DNA from: Hormiphora californensis
Lineage: Eukaryota; Ctenophora; Tentaculata; Cydippida; Pleurobrachiidae
Direction of reading: 5' to 3'
Assembly: GCA_020137815.1 (NCBI GenBank)
Contig: CM035354.1
Location: 7,559,987 to 7,623,986, forward strand
DNA length: 64,000 bases
The translations under genes were made by a program, and so were the position numbers. This document shows, one piece after another, positions 1-9,899 of this stretch (position 1 is its first letter; the number at the start of each line of letters is the position of its first letter). The notes under the pieces are model-generated. The model did not search any database and was not told the DNA's origin. It worked only from the letters and a program-made list of their open reading frames with translations.

Positions 1-120
1 TCTCTCTCTCTATCCTTGTCTCTCTCTATCCCTCACTCCCTCCTTCGCTTGCAATTACCGATTGAGCACAGCTGTGGTAAGAGAGTTAAAGGCATCTCAG
101 GGAGGCATAATGAGTGAGAT

Positions 121-121
<1 letters not shown>

Positions 122-208
<87 letters not shown>
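122..208. repeat. (GA)n microsatellite
   Basis: Nearly pure GA dinucleotide run of about 85 bp. A second, interrupted GA-rich tract follows at about 489-533. Open frames across it are repeat artefacts. Confidence 0.98.
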
Positions 209-210
<2 letters not shown>

Positions 211-1649
211 TGAAGAGACAGAGAGAGAAGAAAGCTCTCTCTCCCTCCGCAGTGTGTGTATAGCAGGATCTGGGTCCTGACCTGGATCATTTCTCGCTTC
301 TTTAATGTTCTTATGCGTTTTAAGTTTTTTTACTTCATCCTGGTTAGCTAATCCTATTCTTCCTAATGGACAAGATTCGAGACATGACGTAAGAGAGTAA
401 AGGATCAGAGCTTGATGTCCCTTTTGGGAGTATGCTGAGATTCGTAGAAACGGCACTGACAGGAGTTCAGAGAGCGCAGTATAGAGACGAATGAGAGAGA
501 GAGAGACAGTAGAGAGAGGAGAGAGAGAGAGAAGTGCCGACGGCACACAAGGAGAGTGATGAATTAGTCAGAGAGCTCTTCGGTTCTCCTCCGCGTGGTG
601 TGTATAGAGTGTTCGGCTTTGGGTTCCTCACTGATCAATCTCTCAGTTTTCTTTAAACTGTTTTTATTAGATTTTTATGCAGTTTTAATTAGAATTCTGC
701 GTATGGTTGAACACTAATACCTATTTGTGTTTCCAAGGTTGTACACGATTCTTAATGTAATTACCGTTGACTAGATCATGAGCAAGCATCAGTGAGTGGT
801 CCTTTCCTGGGTATTTTAGAGAAGGCGGATACGGTACGGTCTCATCTGCAATGGGCTTTCATACATATGAGAAGTGGAAAGCGGTGAGGAATATCAGGGG
901 GAGGGGGAAGTGAAATGTGGGGTTAGCAGATGGGAGAGAGCTTGGGAGGATGTTGAGAGAGATTATAAGTGCCGCTGGCAGCACAAGGAAGGGGTCATTT
1001 TCAGTTCATGAGTGTGCTATCTAGTTTCTCGTGCCGGATCTTTATTAGTGGCTTTCGAGTGTGCTTAGTCATATAATACGAGTGTATGCTGTTTAGTTAA
1101 CATTTTACTGTAAAATACTAAAATTTTCGTCTGTTTGTAACATTTACAGCTGGTTATCTTGGCACAAAGAAATGTGTTAATTCATTCTCCCTAATATGTT
1201 ACATACGTGCATGTTCCATTGTTATGCGGAAATAGACGTCAAAATTAGTGTTTGGGTACTTTGTACTGAGGTACAGTGGTATAATTGAATTTTTAATTCT
1301 ATGGGCTACGACTAGTCGCGACTTTTGTGTGTGTTAACAATGTTGCTTTGAACTGAATCTGAAGCCGGTTCTTGAGTCTCGATGACCTAGTGCTCTGACG
1401 CTAATCTCTGTCTTTAATTTTATGTCATCATCTGTTCCTCTTGTTGTTTTCTCAATCTCATTCTCAAGTTATATTGAATCACTGAAATTGAAATAAATTG
1501 TTTTAGTTCAAGTTGCTTGTTATCAACGTGTTGACTTCATCATGAAGACTGAAGTTCAATATGCCACAAGTCCACCGTTGTGGGCTGTGGCGTTGTGTGA
1601 AGTGTCACATGTGTACTTGTACTGTGTACCCCAGTTTATGCCATACCAC
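211..1649. other. Non-coding stretch, no gene seen
   Basis: AT-rich sequence with scattered GA tracts. No exon with splice sites or recognisable protein was found. It is the upstream region of the death-domain gene at 1906. Confidence 0.5.
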
Positions 1650-1825
1650 TACAGTCGGACCCCGATTTAGGGACACCCTCGGGGGAAAGGCTCTTGTCCA
1701 CTAAATCGGGGTGTCCACTAAATCGGGGTCAAATAAGGTTAATTTCCTATATCGGGGGAAAAAAATCCTGTCCCTAAATCGGGGTGCCACTAAATCGGGG
1801 GCCCCTAAATCGGGGTCCGACTGTA
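1650..1825. mobile_element. pogo/Tigger-like MITE with TA target duplication
   Basis: A 172-bp element (1652-1823) starts CAGTCGGACCCCGATTTA and ends with the inverted copy ...GGGGTCCGACTG, flanked on both sides by TA. The interior repeats the motif CTAAATCGGGG several times. CAGT...ACTG termini and a TA duplication are typical of pogo/Tigger DNA transposons. No transposase is encoded, so it is non-autonomous. Confidence 0.85.
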
Positions 1826-1905
1826 CAAGTACAAGAGGCAAAAACTACCTATTTATGGCTGACACACTTCCCTAGACTCTATGGAAGATTATGTAATGTG
1901 ACACA

Positions 1906-2751
1906 ATGTCGAATGTGACGGGCCCGCCTCTACTATACGACCAAGTCCCCAACCAGACCCTAGCACAACTGCAAGATGACTCTTATACTGTCATCTGGGC
2001 TCCGATCCTATTCGCCACCGTTATTGCCCTCAGTCTTGTGGGAATTCTAGTTCCCCTTTGGGAATTCTTGTTCATTGGGGTGAGTAGATTACTGTAAGGG
2101 TCTCTTTAACTTGTACTGTCTTTTGTCAAGTCAACAGTCTTCCTATAATGTAGACAAAAGACAGTCAACATCTCAGAAACGAGACGGAGATCGGTATCGG
2201 GTATCTCTCCTTTCCTATTCCATGTGAGAAAACACACGTATATCTCCCACTCCCAGAGATCCCAGAAGAGGTCTGTGAGTGTGGTGTCACTGTATGAAGA
2301 TGGGGCTGAACTGGAGCACGTCAGTGAGCTGAGTCCAGTGGTAAAAGACGAGTTAGCCAGACTGCTGGACAAGCCTCCACAACCAAGACACAAGGGATGG
2401 AGGGAACTTGCAGGGGAATTGGGTTATCAATACGAAGTCAAGGGTGAGTCACTTTCAATGCTTTATTTTCCTGTTAATTGCCGGTGTTAATTAGTTACTA
2501 TCTTTCTATCAATGTGTCTCACTTCTAGGAGGAGCTCTCACCTCCCCTAACACAACTACATTCCAGGAAGTACAGCGAATGGAATGAGGGTATCTCCGAC
2601 AATATCTCTACTGAACAGATGGCAATTCACTAACACCGCTACAGTTGAAAACCTGCTGAAGTCTCTTCATGCTATTGAGAGGAGTGATTGTGCTTCTCTG
2701 ATTGAGTCAAAATACAATCTTATTCTTATTGAGTATTTGTCCATCGTATGA
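1906..2751 (+). CDS. Small single-pass membrane protein with a cytoplasmic death domain
   Basis: Three exons, 1906-2079, 2257-2443 and 2567-2751, join in phase (0, 0, then 1) to give 181 residues ending at TGA. The start ATG has an in-frame stop just upstream. Residues 1-27 carry two N-glycosylation sequons (NVT, NQT). Residues about 28-55 form one hydrophobic segment. Residues about 85-170 read as a death domain: a helix with LARLLDKP, then WRELAGELGY, SPTISLLNRW, and a final helix with VENLLKSLHAI and an acidic/arginine patch. No signal peptide is visible, so the segment is probably a signal anchor with the death domain inside the cell. Death domains pair with adaptor or caspase-linked partners. 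The ectodomain is far too short to resemble UNC5 or TNF-receptor parents. It could be a decoy or adaptor. The family is clear, the specific orthologue is unknown. Confidence 0.82.
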
Positions 2752-3072
2752 TCAACTCACCCTGAATGAATGAATCGGGACTCTGGGACAGTTTGAACTA
2801 ATTTTATTATGGGGGATAGTGTGACTCACTCATAATAATTGGTGTGATACATGACACACTGTACAGACTACTGAGAGTGAATAAGATGAACCTAATTATA
2901 ATCTTCGGGTATTTTGGGGTTTCTGACCGTGTCCCTCGATTTGGGTCTTTGGTTAAATATGTTGAGAAAGTTGAAAAAGCGAAGTTTTAACCAGTGGAAA
3001 TATAATTTTATAAAAGCAACACTTGGCACAAAACACATAGCCTCAGACTGTCAACAACAATAACTAAAAACA

Positions 3073-3179
<107 letters not shown>

Positions 3180-3388
3180 GTTTCGTTCTCCAGATCCAGT
3201 TTATTTGTAACAACCTCCTCTCGCTCACGTTTTCTTTCAATATGTCTCGACACGTTTCATTATATTTCTTTCAGTGGCCTTCTCCAAAAACAAACAAAAA
3301 ACATCGTATAATATTCCTGAGTCCAGACCCATATCCAAGAACAAAATGTCCGTCTTTTTGAGTCACTGTCCAGTGTCCCTCTGAGTTT

Positions 3389-3751
3389 CTACTCAGTTTT
3401 GCCATGCCCCCCAGTGGCACTATCCAAGCTCAACAGAAGGACCCCAGAGACGATGAACCCGATCCCACCACACCAGTACCAGCTGAGGACCTCTCCAAAC
3501 AAGGCCCACCCAGCACCTCCTGCACAGAGAAAGTTAACAATCGTAGTACACGCCGTCGCCTCGACCGTCCGGAGTCCTTGAAGAGCGGCAGTGAAGTTGA
3601 GCCACATTAGAAGGTTGCAGAAGATCAGGGCCGCAATACAGAGTGGTGTAGGAATGGTTGGTTCTGAGATGCACTTTGCGGAGATTCCAGCGGCCGCCCC
3701 GAAACATCCCGCTACCCCACTGTGGAGGTAGTATCGGAGCTTGGATGACAT
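3389..3751 (-). CDS. TMEM42: TMEM42-like four-helix membrane protein
   Basis: A single-exon frame of 120 residues. It has four hydrophobic segments (about residues 8-27, 34-58, 65-85 and 91-111). The motifs NLLMWLNFTAALQ, TTIVNFLCAGGAGWALFGE and SGVLLLSL match TMEM42, a short drug/metabolite-transporter-like (EamA-type) protein whose transport function is not established. Its length is slightly below the human protein. An acceptor-like ...CAATATAG lies 6 bases before the ATG, so a leader or 5' UTR may be spliced on there. BBS1 lies upstream on the same strand, about 1.1 kb away. The coding frame is intact with no frameshift. Confidence 0.85.
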   Translation of the reverse strand: MSSKLRYYLHSGVAGCFGAAAGISAKCISEPTIPTPLCIAALIFCNLLMWLNFTAALQGLRTVEATACTTIVNFLCAGGAGWALFGEVLSWYWCGGIGFIVSGVLLLSLDSATGGHGKTE

Positions 3752-3884
3752 GGGCTCCTATATTGGGGAAATGGGGTGTGGTTAGTGTTTGGGATAGAAA
3801 TAGGTTTTTTTTAAAACAGCTGAAAATGGCCGTTTTATTTTCCCAGGGTGCGCTGCGTTTCCATAGAAATTAAAATTAAAGCAC

Positions 3885-3953
3885 ACTTCACAATGCTGCG
3901 CGGTATCGGGGGGACACCCGCGCGCTACGTTTAGTCACCACAGTGAAGTGTGC
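3885..3953. repeat. Short hairpin element
   Basis: The ends GCACACTTCAC and GTGAAGTGTGC are inverted copies flanking about 50 bp of GC-rich sequence. It may be a small MITE remnant. Confidence 0.5.
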
Positions 3954-4246
3954 CAGATGGTGTGCCACTGTGTAGTTATTAGGAAGGAGGTTACAGGAGA
4001 GAGATGGAAAACAGAAGGTTGTTAAACCATAAATGGAAGATGTGAGTTATATGTACATGTACAGTGTGAATATGGTAATGTATTAATTGCACTGAACTGC
4101 TGTAGACATCACCCACTCACTTCATACACACACAACACCCACACACATGACCAAGCCTGTACGACAGGTTATTGATCACCGGCTGTATTACAGCACGAGA
4201 GAGCCGTCACTAGTATCGTGCAGTGATCCGAAGATCATGATAACAA

Positions 4247-4603
4247 TTAATATGACGTGATCAACTGCTATAGCCCAACTGTTCATTCTGAGAATTCTGA
4301 TACAAAGATATTATTTGCCGTACTGCTATATGAGGTAACTCCAACCCCCCAGTTTCATCTCCTTGTTTAACATGGGAGTTACCAAGGGAATCCACTGAGT
4401 TCGATTAATCTAGGCACATACCCACTAGGTATGTGCCTAGATTAATCGAACTCAGTGGATTCCCTTGGTAACTCCCATGTTAAACAAGGAGATGAAACTG
4501 GGGGGTTGGAGTTACCTCATATAGCAGTACGGCAAATAATATCTTTGTATCAGAATTCTCAGAATGAACAGTTGGGCTATAGCAGTTGATCACGTCATAT
4601 TAA
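4247..4603. repeat. 357-bp near-perfect palindrome
   Basis: Arms 4247-4422 and 4428-4603 are reverse complements over about 176 bp with a 5-base spacer (CACTA). I saw no mismatch by eye. Outer ends are TTAATATGACG / CGTCATATTAA. It lies between TMEM42 and BBS1. It could be a snap-back transposon or a recent inverted duplication. A transcript would form a long perfect hairpin. Confidence 0.95.
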
Positions 4604-4896
4604 CAGTGTGAATAGTTTACATTGATCTTTACACAAATTTTACACTCAACACAGTCCAGCTGCTTCCTACTTTTCCCAGTTTTCGTCACAAACAAAATGT
4701 GGAGATCTCTCTTCCCCCGCAACAATAATTTTCCTTTTCTGATATAGTTATCTGACATCAATCTAGCCCTGATTCCCCCGCTATGATAATAATTCTAGAT
4801 ACAGATCAAGTCAGATCACCCGTCACAGGACAACCTCATAACCCCGGTCATTATCAACTCAATCGACAGTTTCACCCGATACTTGCAGCGGTGATT

Positions 4897-7219
4897 TCAC
4901 CCAACAATCATAGCCTCACTAGCAGGCATATCAATTTGTGCAGTGAGCACAGGAGCATTCCTACCTCTCACATACACAAAGACATTGATAGAATCAGTGA
5001 TACCCTGTTCGCTGGTACACCGTACCATTATATTAACAGTATAGGTTAGAGTGGGTACTAGCAGAGGCAGAGTTATGTAACATTTCTCTAACACATACAG
5101 ATTATCATTTGTAACAAGCATGATGTAAGCCCCTGTTATTGGTGTCGTGTTTGAGGTGTTCATAACTTCAATTGTCAGCCGAAACATTGGCCCTATTCCC
5201 TGAACATTTGCTGATATTTTGAGCGGTGCTGCAGCGGTCAGAGATACCGGTGTCATCTTCTTCTGGAGTGCATTTACATAGTTCTGAGCGGTAGTCAGGC
5301 GGAGTTTGTAGAGGTCATGCTGGAACTGGCGGTGCATCGCAACACCGTTCTCCCTCTCTCTCATGGTCTGTTCAACAAAGGTTTTAGTTTTCCTGGGCAC
5401 GTTCAGTTTCTGGTACTGCTGGGGCGAGGGACCAATGGCTCCAGTAGCTATTCCTTGGGTTAGATCTGCATTTCGTTTCAGAATAAACACCACGAGGCCA
5501 CCTGATTTTGTGATCACTACAAGGGAGGACTCCTCTCTGTCGTACCGTCCAAATTGCATCATTGCAGGGGTATCAGGACAGGAGAGAGAGTCGATGAGGA
5601 ACTTATCTCTGTAGAGACGTATCTCGTTGTTAGAGAACCCAACTAGAATACCTGAGGGAGAAAGGAGTGGTTAGAGAGAGAGAGAACTAATTGTCAGTAC
5701 TTTGGTAGTTAATATGATTCAATAATCAGGTTATAAGACATTAAAAAGTTGAAACAAAGCAAAAAATATACCTTTGAAGGTTTTAGCTTTGAAATCCATA
5801 GCAGCGACACAAGTAATCTGGTTATCGAAATTAATGCTCCACAGGTTCTTGATTTTGTTGCTATAGCATATCAGAGAGTTGTCCATTGTAGCAATTACAA
5901 TATTCTTGCCCAACCTCTCAATACCAATTGGGTGAGCATTGAGTGTGATGGAGAATTTGGGTGTCGAGAGCCCCTTTTTTAGCACCAAAACACTCCCATT
6001 TCGGCATGCTACCAGAATCCTGTAATCCACATCATACAAACCCGTTGATCGGATAAACACTGGCTCAGATGGGAGGCTCTGCCGAATCAGAACTGTAAAA
6101 GCCTCCGGGTCTAAAATGAAAAGCTCCCTATTTTCAGTTCCAATCAGCAGACAGCTGATGGCATCATCGTCAGCGTGAGACTTCCTCAGAGTGTCCAGAG
6201 ATGTGATGACAGTTTGCCGCTTGAGGGGATTATCTCGGTATACCGCTATAAAGTGGGATCTCTGGTGGACGGAGGTCTGGAGGAACTTGGAGGAGAGAGG
6301 GGTGAGGGGCACGGCATCAGAATCATTCTTTATACTCTCCAACATATCGTATAACATCTGTACATCTATCTTATCGTTCTGAAACGAATTTATTATTTAT
6401 TGGGCGCCAGGTGGGGGAGTGAAGACAAAGAGAAATAATATATAACGTTGATCAGCGAGAGATTGGACTCCAATGTTATATTAGCTTTCTGAAAGATAAC
6501 AAGTAGAAAAGTAACACACATACCTTAGCTTGTTCCCAAAGGTCTTGCTCCAGTTGATTTATCTCGAGAGAGGGGAGGGTGAACTTGAAGAAGGGACGTG
6601 TGTTCTTGTACACATAAATGTAAGGTCCAGCTGCTAGTGCTAGGGCGGGTATACGGGGCTCTGTGAGGTCTACGTAGAAGGATACAATTGCTGTTGGAGT
6701 CTCAATGATATTTGTTTCAAAATTGAGAGATGTCCCGCTGTAGACCTGGGGAGAGAGGTATTACTAGGAGGGAAGTTTCTAATTAGTGAGGGGGTGAGGA
6801 GTGGGTGTCTAATTAGTGATAAATGGGGGGGGTGTAATCGGTGGGAAATGAGGAAGTGATTCAGAACTGAGCAACAATTGAACAAACATATACACACGGC
6901 AAACCTAAGGTATTGCCATACAACGGCCAAAGGGTAAACGGTGGTATAAAGATTGAGGTATAAAGATTGAGATATATAAAGCTACACGCATGTCGCAAGT
7001 GCAGTGTATTCAAAAGTCATTTGGTTTTGTATTAATTAGTAACAAATATGAAATTCAGTGCATTACCTTTAACTTTGGGGGCCATGAGAGGTTTCCATTG
7101 TCCGCTACAACAAATTGATGTGTTGGTTGGCCGTACACATTTGTTAGGGAGATACAGGATTGGAATGTGTGAAGGTTGGCTACTGGGTCCGAATGGGCTG
7201 ACAACCAGATCTCACTCAT
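4897..7219 (-). CDS. BBS1: Bardet-Biedl syndrome 1 protein, BBSome subunit
   Basis: Four exons on the minus strand: 7067-7219, 6524-6745, 5772-6378 and 4897-5651. Phases agree at every junction (0, 0, 1), giving about 578 residues against 593 in human. BBS1 is part of the BBSome, the coat that moves membrane cargo in cilia. The N-terminal half reads as the beta-propeller (WLSAHSDPVANLHTFQSC, LKRQTVITSL, LIGTENRELFILDPEAFT, VACRNGSVLVLK, FGRYDREESSL). The C-terminal part carries KLNVPRKTKTFVEQTMRERE and an adaptin-ear-like domain (PLKISANVQGIGPMFRL, ITLPLLVPTLTY, APVLTAQIDMP). The ATG at 7219 lies one base after an acceptor-like TTTTCTAG. The human protein has about 20 more residues there, so an extra N-terminal exon is possible. 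The frame is otherwise clean. Confidence 0.95.
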
Positions 7220-7238
7220 GCTAGAAAATATGATGGGT

Positions 7239-7475
7239 TAAAGTTGGATTTTTTGAAGTTGTCACCACCCCCCCCCCCCCCCCCCCGGGTGCCGCACGAG
7301 TTTTTATTTGCACACCGGAAACTTGTTATAGCTCTCACGCCTTTGTTTCTTGACCAATTCTTTCCGATGAAATGCGGCTTTTTTGCCGAAAAGTGAGAGG
7401 AAGTGGGGGCTGTCACGCGCAAATACAACGCCTGCACACGTGAAATGGGGGTGACAACTTCAAAATCCGACTTTA
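7239..7475. mobile_element. MITE family A, copy 1, TA target duplication
   Basis: Terminal inverted repeats AAGTTGGATTTTTTGAAGTT and ...AACTTCAAAATCCGACTT bound 7241-7473, with TA on both sides. It holds a C homopolymer of about 20 bases. A second copy is at 62692-62842. A TA duplication and about 25-bp termini fit a Tc1/mariner-type MITE. It lies just upstream of the BBS1 start. Confidence 0.85.
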
Positions 7476-8370
7476 GCTATCTTTAGTATAGGAATGTAAA
7501 ATAACAAGTGTTTCTGCTCATCTATTTCTATCTACTCTGTCTCTAAAGTATACAATATACAACCTATACCCTGATAGCGACCAGTCAAAAAGTTCAAAAG
7601 CCATCAGGAGATCAGACTCGCCACAGTATGAGAGAACAAATTGCGATTAACTCCAAATTCCCCCTTTCTCTGTGAGGTAGCTTCTCCTCGGCTATCGAAA
7701 AATGATGCCAATCGGAGATGGGGTATTATCTTACCCACTGTAAGCACATTGTCAATTGTAGTTCGTTGGTTGCATTTATATTTCCGACAGAACGTTCACC
7801 TGCTTGCTCCATTCATCTGACCCATCTAAAGTCAAATCAAATCAAATCAAATCAAATCAAATTAAATTTACACAATCTAAACGCGTGCGGATTTCCCAGC
7901 GAGTGGGTCCTCCTTGTCAAGTCTTAACTCAAAATATTAAAATCGAATCGCCCCGTCATGTGGTCAGTCATCAGCAAAATCACACACAGCAAAATCACAC
8001 ACAGCAAAATCACACACAGCTAAGATTTCGCCGCCTGACTGAAGTCATTCGGGACCGTGGGGTACCTCTCACGGAGGCTGTCCTGTTCCTTGAAAGACCA
8101 CTCTTAAACCTGCAGTCACAAAGGGTCACTCTCGGCGCCAAAAGTTTTGTCTTTAGTATTATGTAGTTTAGGACTCCTGTAAAATAGAGCGTTCCTGCCT
8201 CTGGTGACCTATCTAATCTCTCTTTCACTTGTCTCTGAAGTCTACAACCTAAACCCTGCTAGCGAGCTATAAAAAAGCCACAAGGAGACTTGCCTCAACA
8301 TGATAGGCCATCCGACAGTAACTCGTAGCTTTCACCTACTTGCTCCATTCCTCTGACCCATTAAAACGTT
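7476..8370. other. Non-coding with short tandem arrays
   Basis: No gene seen. Contains an (AAATC)n pentamer array at about 7832-7860 and three copies of a 15-bp unit AAAATCACACACAGC at about 7975-8021. Confidence 0.6.
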
Positions 8371-8633
8371 CAATTTTAAAGCAGACTTTTTTTTCAAATG
8401 TTCACCCCAAACTCGTGAACAATCCGTGCACGAAAAGGGGGGAGTGCCGAGTGAACTGTGAACATTGAACATTTGAAATAACCTAAAGTCTTTTTTTTCA
8501 ACTGCTCCCCCAAACTCATGAAATTGTGAAATTGGTAATTTTAGATACGCACACCACACGTTAACATGTGATAGGCACGCAAAACAAATCTGTGCACTAA
8601 TTTAGGGGGAACAGTTGAAAAAATGGAGTATAA
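8371..8633. mobile_element. MITE family B, diverged copies
   Basis: The copy at about 8483-8631 has ends AAGTCTTTTTTTTCAACTG and AACAGTTGAAAAAATGGAG and an internal ACGTTAACATGTGATA block shared with copies at 61322, 62845 and 63037. A more degraded relative (GACTTTTTTTTCAAATGTTC) lies at about 8371-8480. Confidence 0.65.
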
Positions 8634-9834
8634 CGGGTGATAACTAAAAATTGTTACTGATTTGAAACGGCTGTATAATTTTTCCCTTTGGAGATACAGC
8701 TTCAGGCCCGTAATAGAACGATTTTTTAGACAATTTTGAATCAGAATAATATATCTTCAAAGAATAAAAAGTTCATTTTCATTGCGATATCGGGTCATTT
8801 TCTTTTGCCCCACCAATGCATGTAGTACGGAATATCTACACATTTTTCTAGCACCTCTAGCGCCTGTTCTGTTTGAGATACAGCTTCGGGATAGTGATAG
8901 AATGATTTTTCAGACAATTTTGAACGGAATTAACTTTGGCAGGGACGGCGCTCGTGGGTGTCCGCGGACACCCAGACCAGAAAGACGGAAAGAGAAAAGA
9001 AGAAAAAATGGAAAAAAACAAAAAAATTGAAAAAAATCGATGAAAACTGCGAAATTTTGGATTTGCGTGCAGCCGGGTGACCGGAGCTCTGCCGGACACC
9101 CGGGTGCACTGCACGCACCTGTAATGCACGGCAGAGCATAAAGAGGGTTCTTCCGCGCGCCACAGTGCATTTTGACGTGACCAGGGTGTCCGGTTCACCC
9201 AGAAAATTGTGTGTGCGCGCGGATGATTTTTTTCTCGTGATCAGGAAACTTTCATCTTTTATTCCATTTTACACAAAAGGAGTTCAGAAATGCTTAAAAT
9301 CGATTAAATACGCCTAAAAATGTCCGAAATTTTCGGGGGGCTTCGCCCCCTCAACCCCCACCGGGGCTTGCAGCCCCTGGACCCTTGCCTTTGGTTCAGA
9401 CAATTTCCTGATCACAGAATCTTCTATAACAAACCCTCCAAAGCGTAGTTTACAGGTAATTTGAGAGATAACCATTTTTACGATCTCTTGAAACATTTTT
9501 GACGCAGAAAACCAACTTCCTGATGAGCTAAAATGTTCAAACTTGGCAGTTATGTTGGTTATGTCATGAACAACCAAACTTCCAATTTTGAGAATCGGGA
9601 AGGGTGTTTCTGATAGCATAGAAATTTCGAATATCCGTACTACATGCTTTGTTGGGACAAGAGGAAATGATGCGATATCGCAATGAAAATGAACTTTTCA
9701 GTCTTTGCCGTTATGTTATTCTGATTCAAAATTGTCTGAAAGATCGTTCTAATACAGGCCCGAAGCTGTATCTCAAAAGGGAAAAATTATACAGCCGTTT
9801 CAAATTAGTAACAACTTTTAGTTATCACCCGTTA
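8631..9834. mobile_element. 1.2-kb element with about 200-bp terminal inverted repeats
   Basis: The left arm (about 8631-8834, from TAACGGGTGATAACT) reappears inverted and diverged at about 9628-9834 (ending AGTTATCACCCGTTA). Shared blocks include ACGGCTGTATAATTTTTCCC, GATACAGCTTC, GACAATTTTGAATCAGAATAA and TTCATTTTCATTGCGATATCG. Part of the arm is repeated again near 8868-8935. No transposase frame was recognised, so it looks non-autonomous or decayed. Confidence 0.8.
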
Positions 9835-9861
9835 CTTTCTCGGGCGCCGTTACGAGAAACC

Positions 9862-9898
9862 CCAACCCTAACCCTACTTTAGCCCTAACCCTAAAAAA
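9862..9898. repeat. Interstitial telomere-like CCCTAA repeats
   Basis: Degenerate tandem CCCTAA units, followed by a block (GTTTGTCAGCACTCACGAAA) shared with about 62296-62318. Further CCCTAA-like units lie at about 10222-10279. Confidence 0.75.
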
Positions 9899-9899
9899 C

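Noticed and set aside
33-546. Open frames encoding long SLSLSL or RERERE stretches
   Set aside because: Pure consequence of GA/CT microsatellites; no start context, homology or splice support. The same holds at 3.1, 16.8, 20.4, 21.8, 23.8, 35-36.5 and 55.5 kb.
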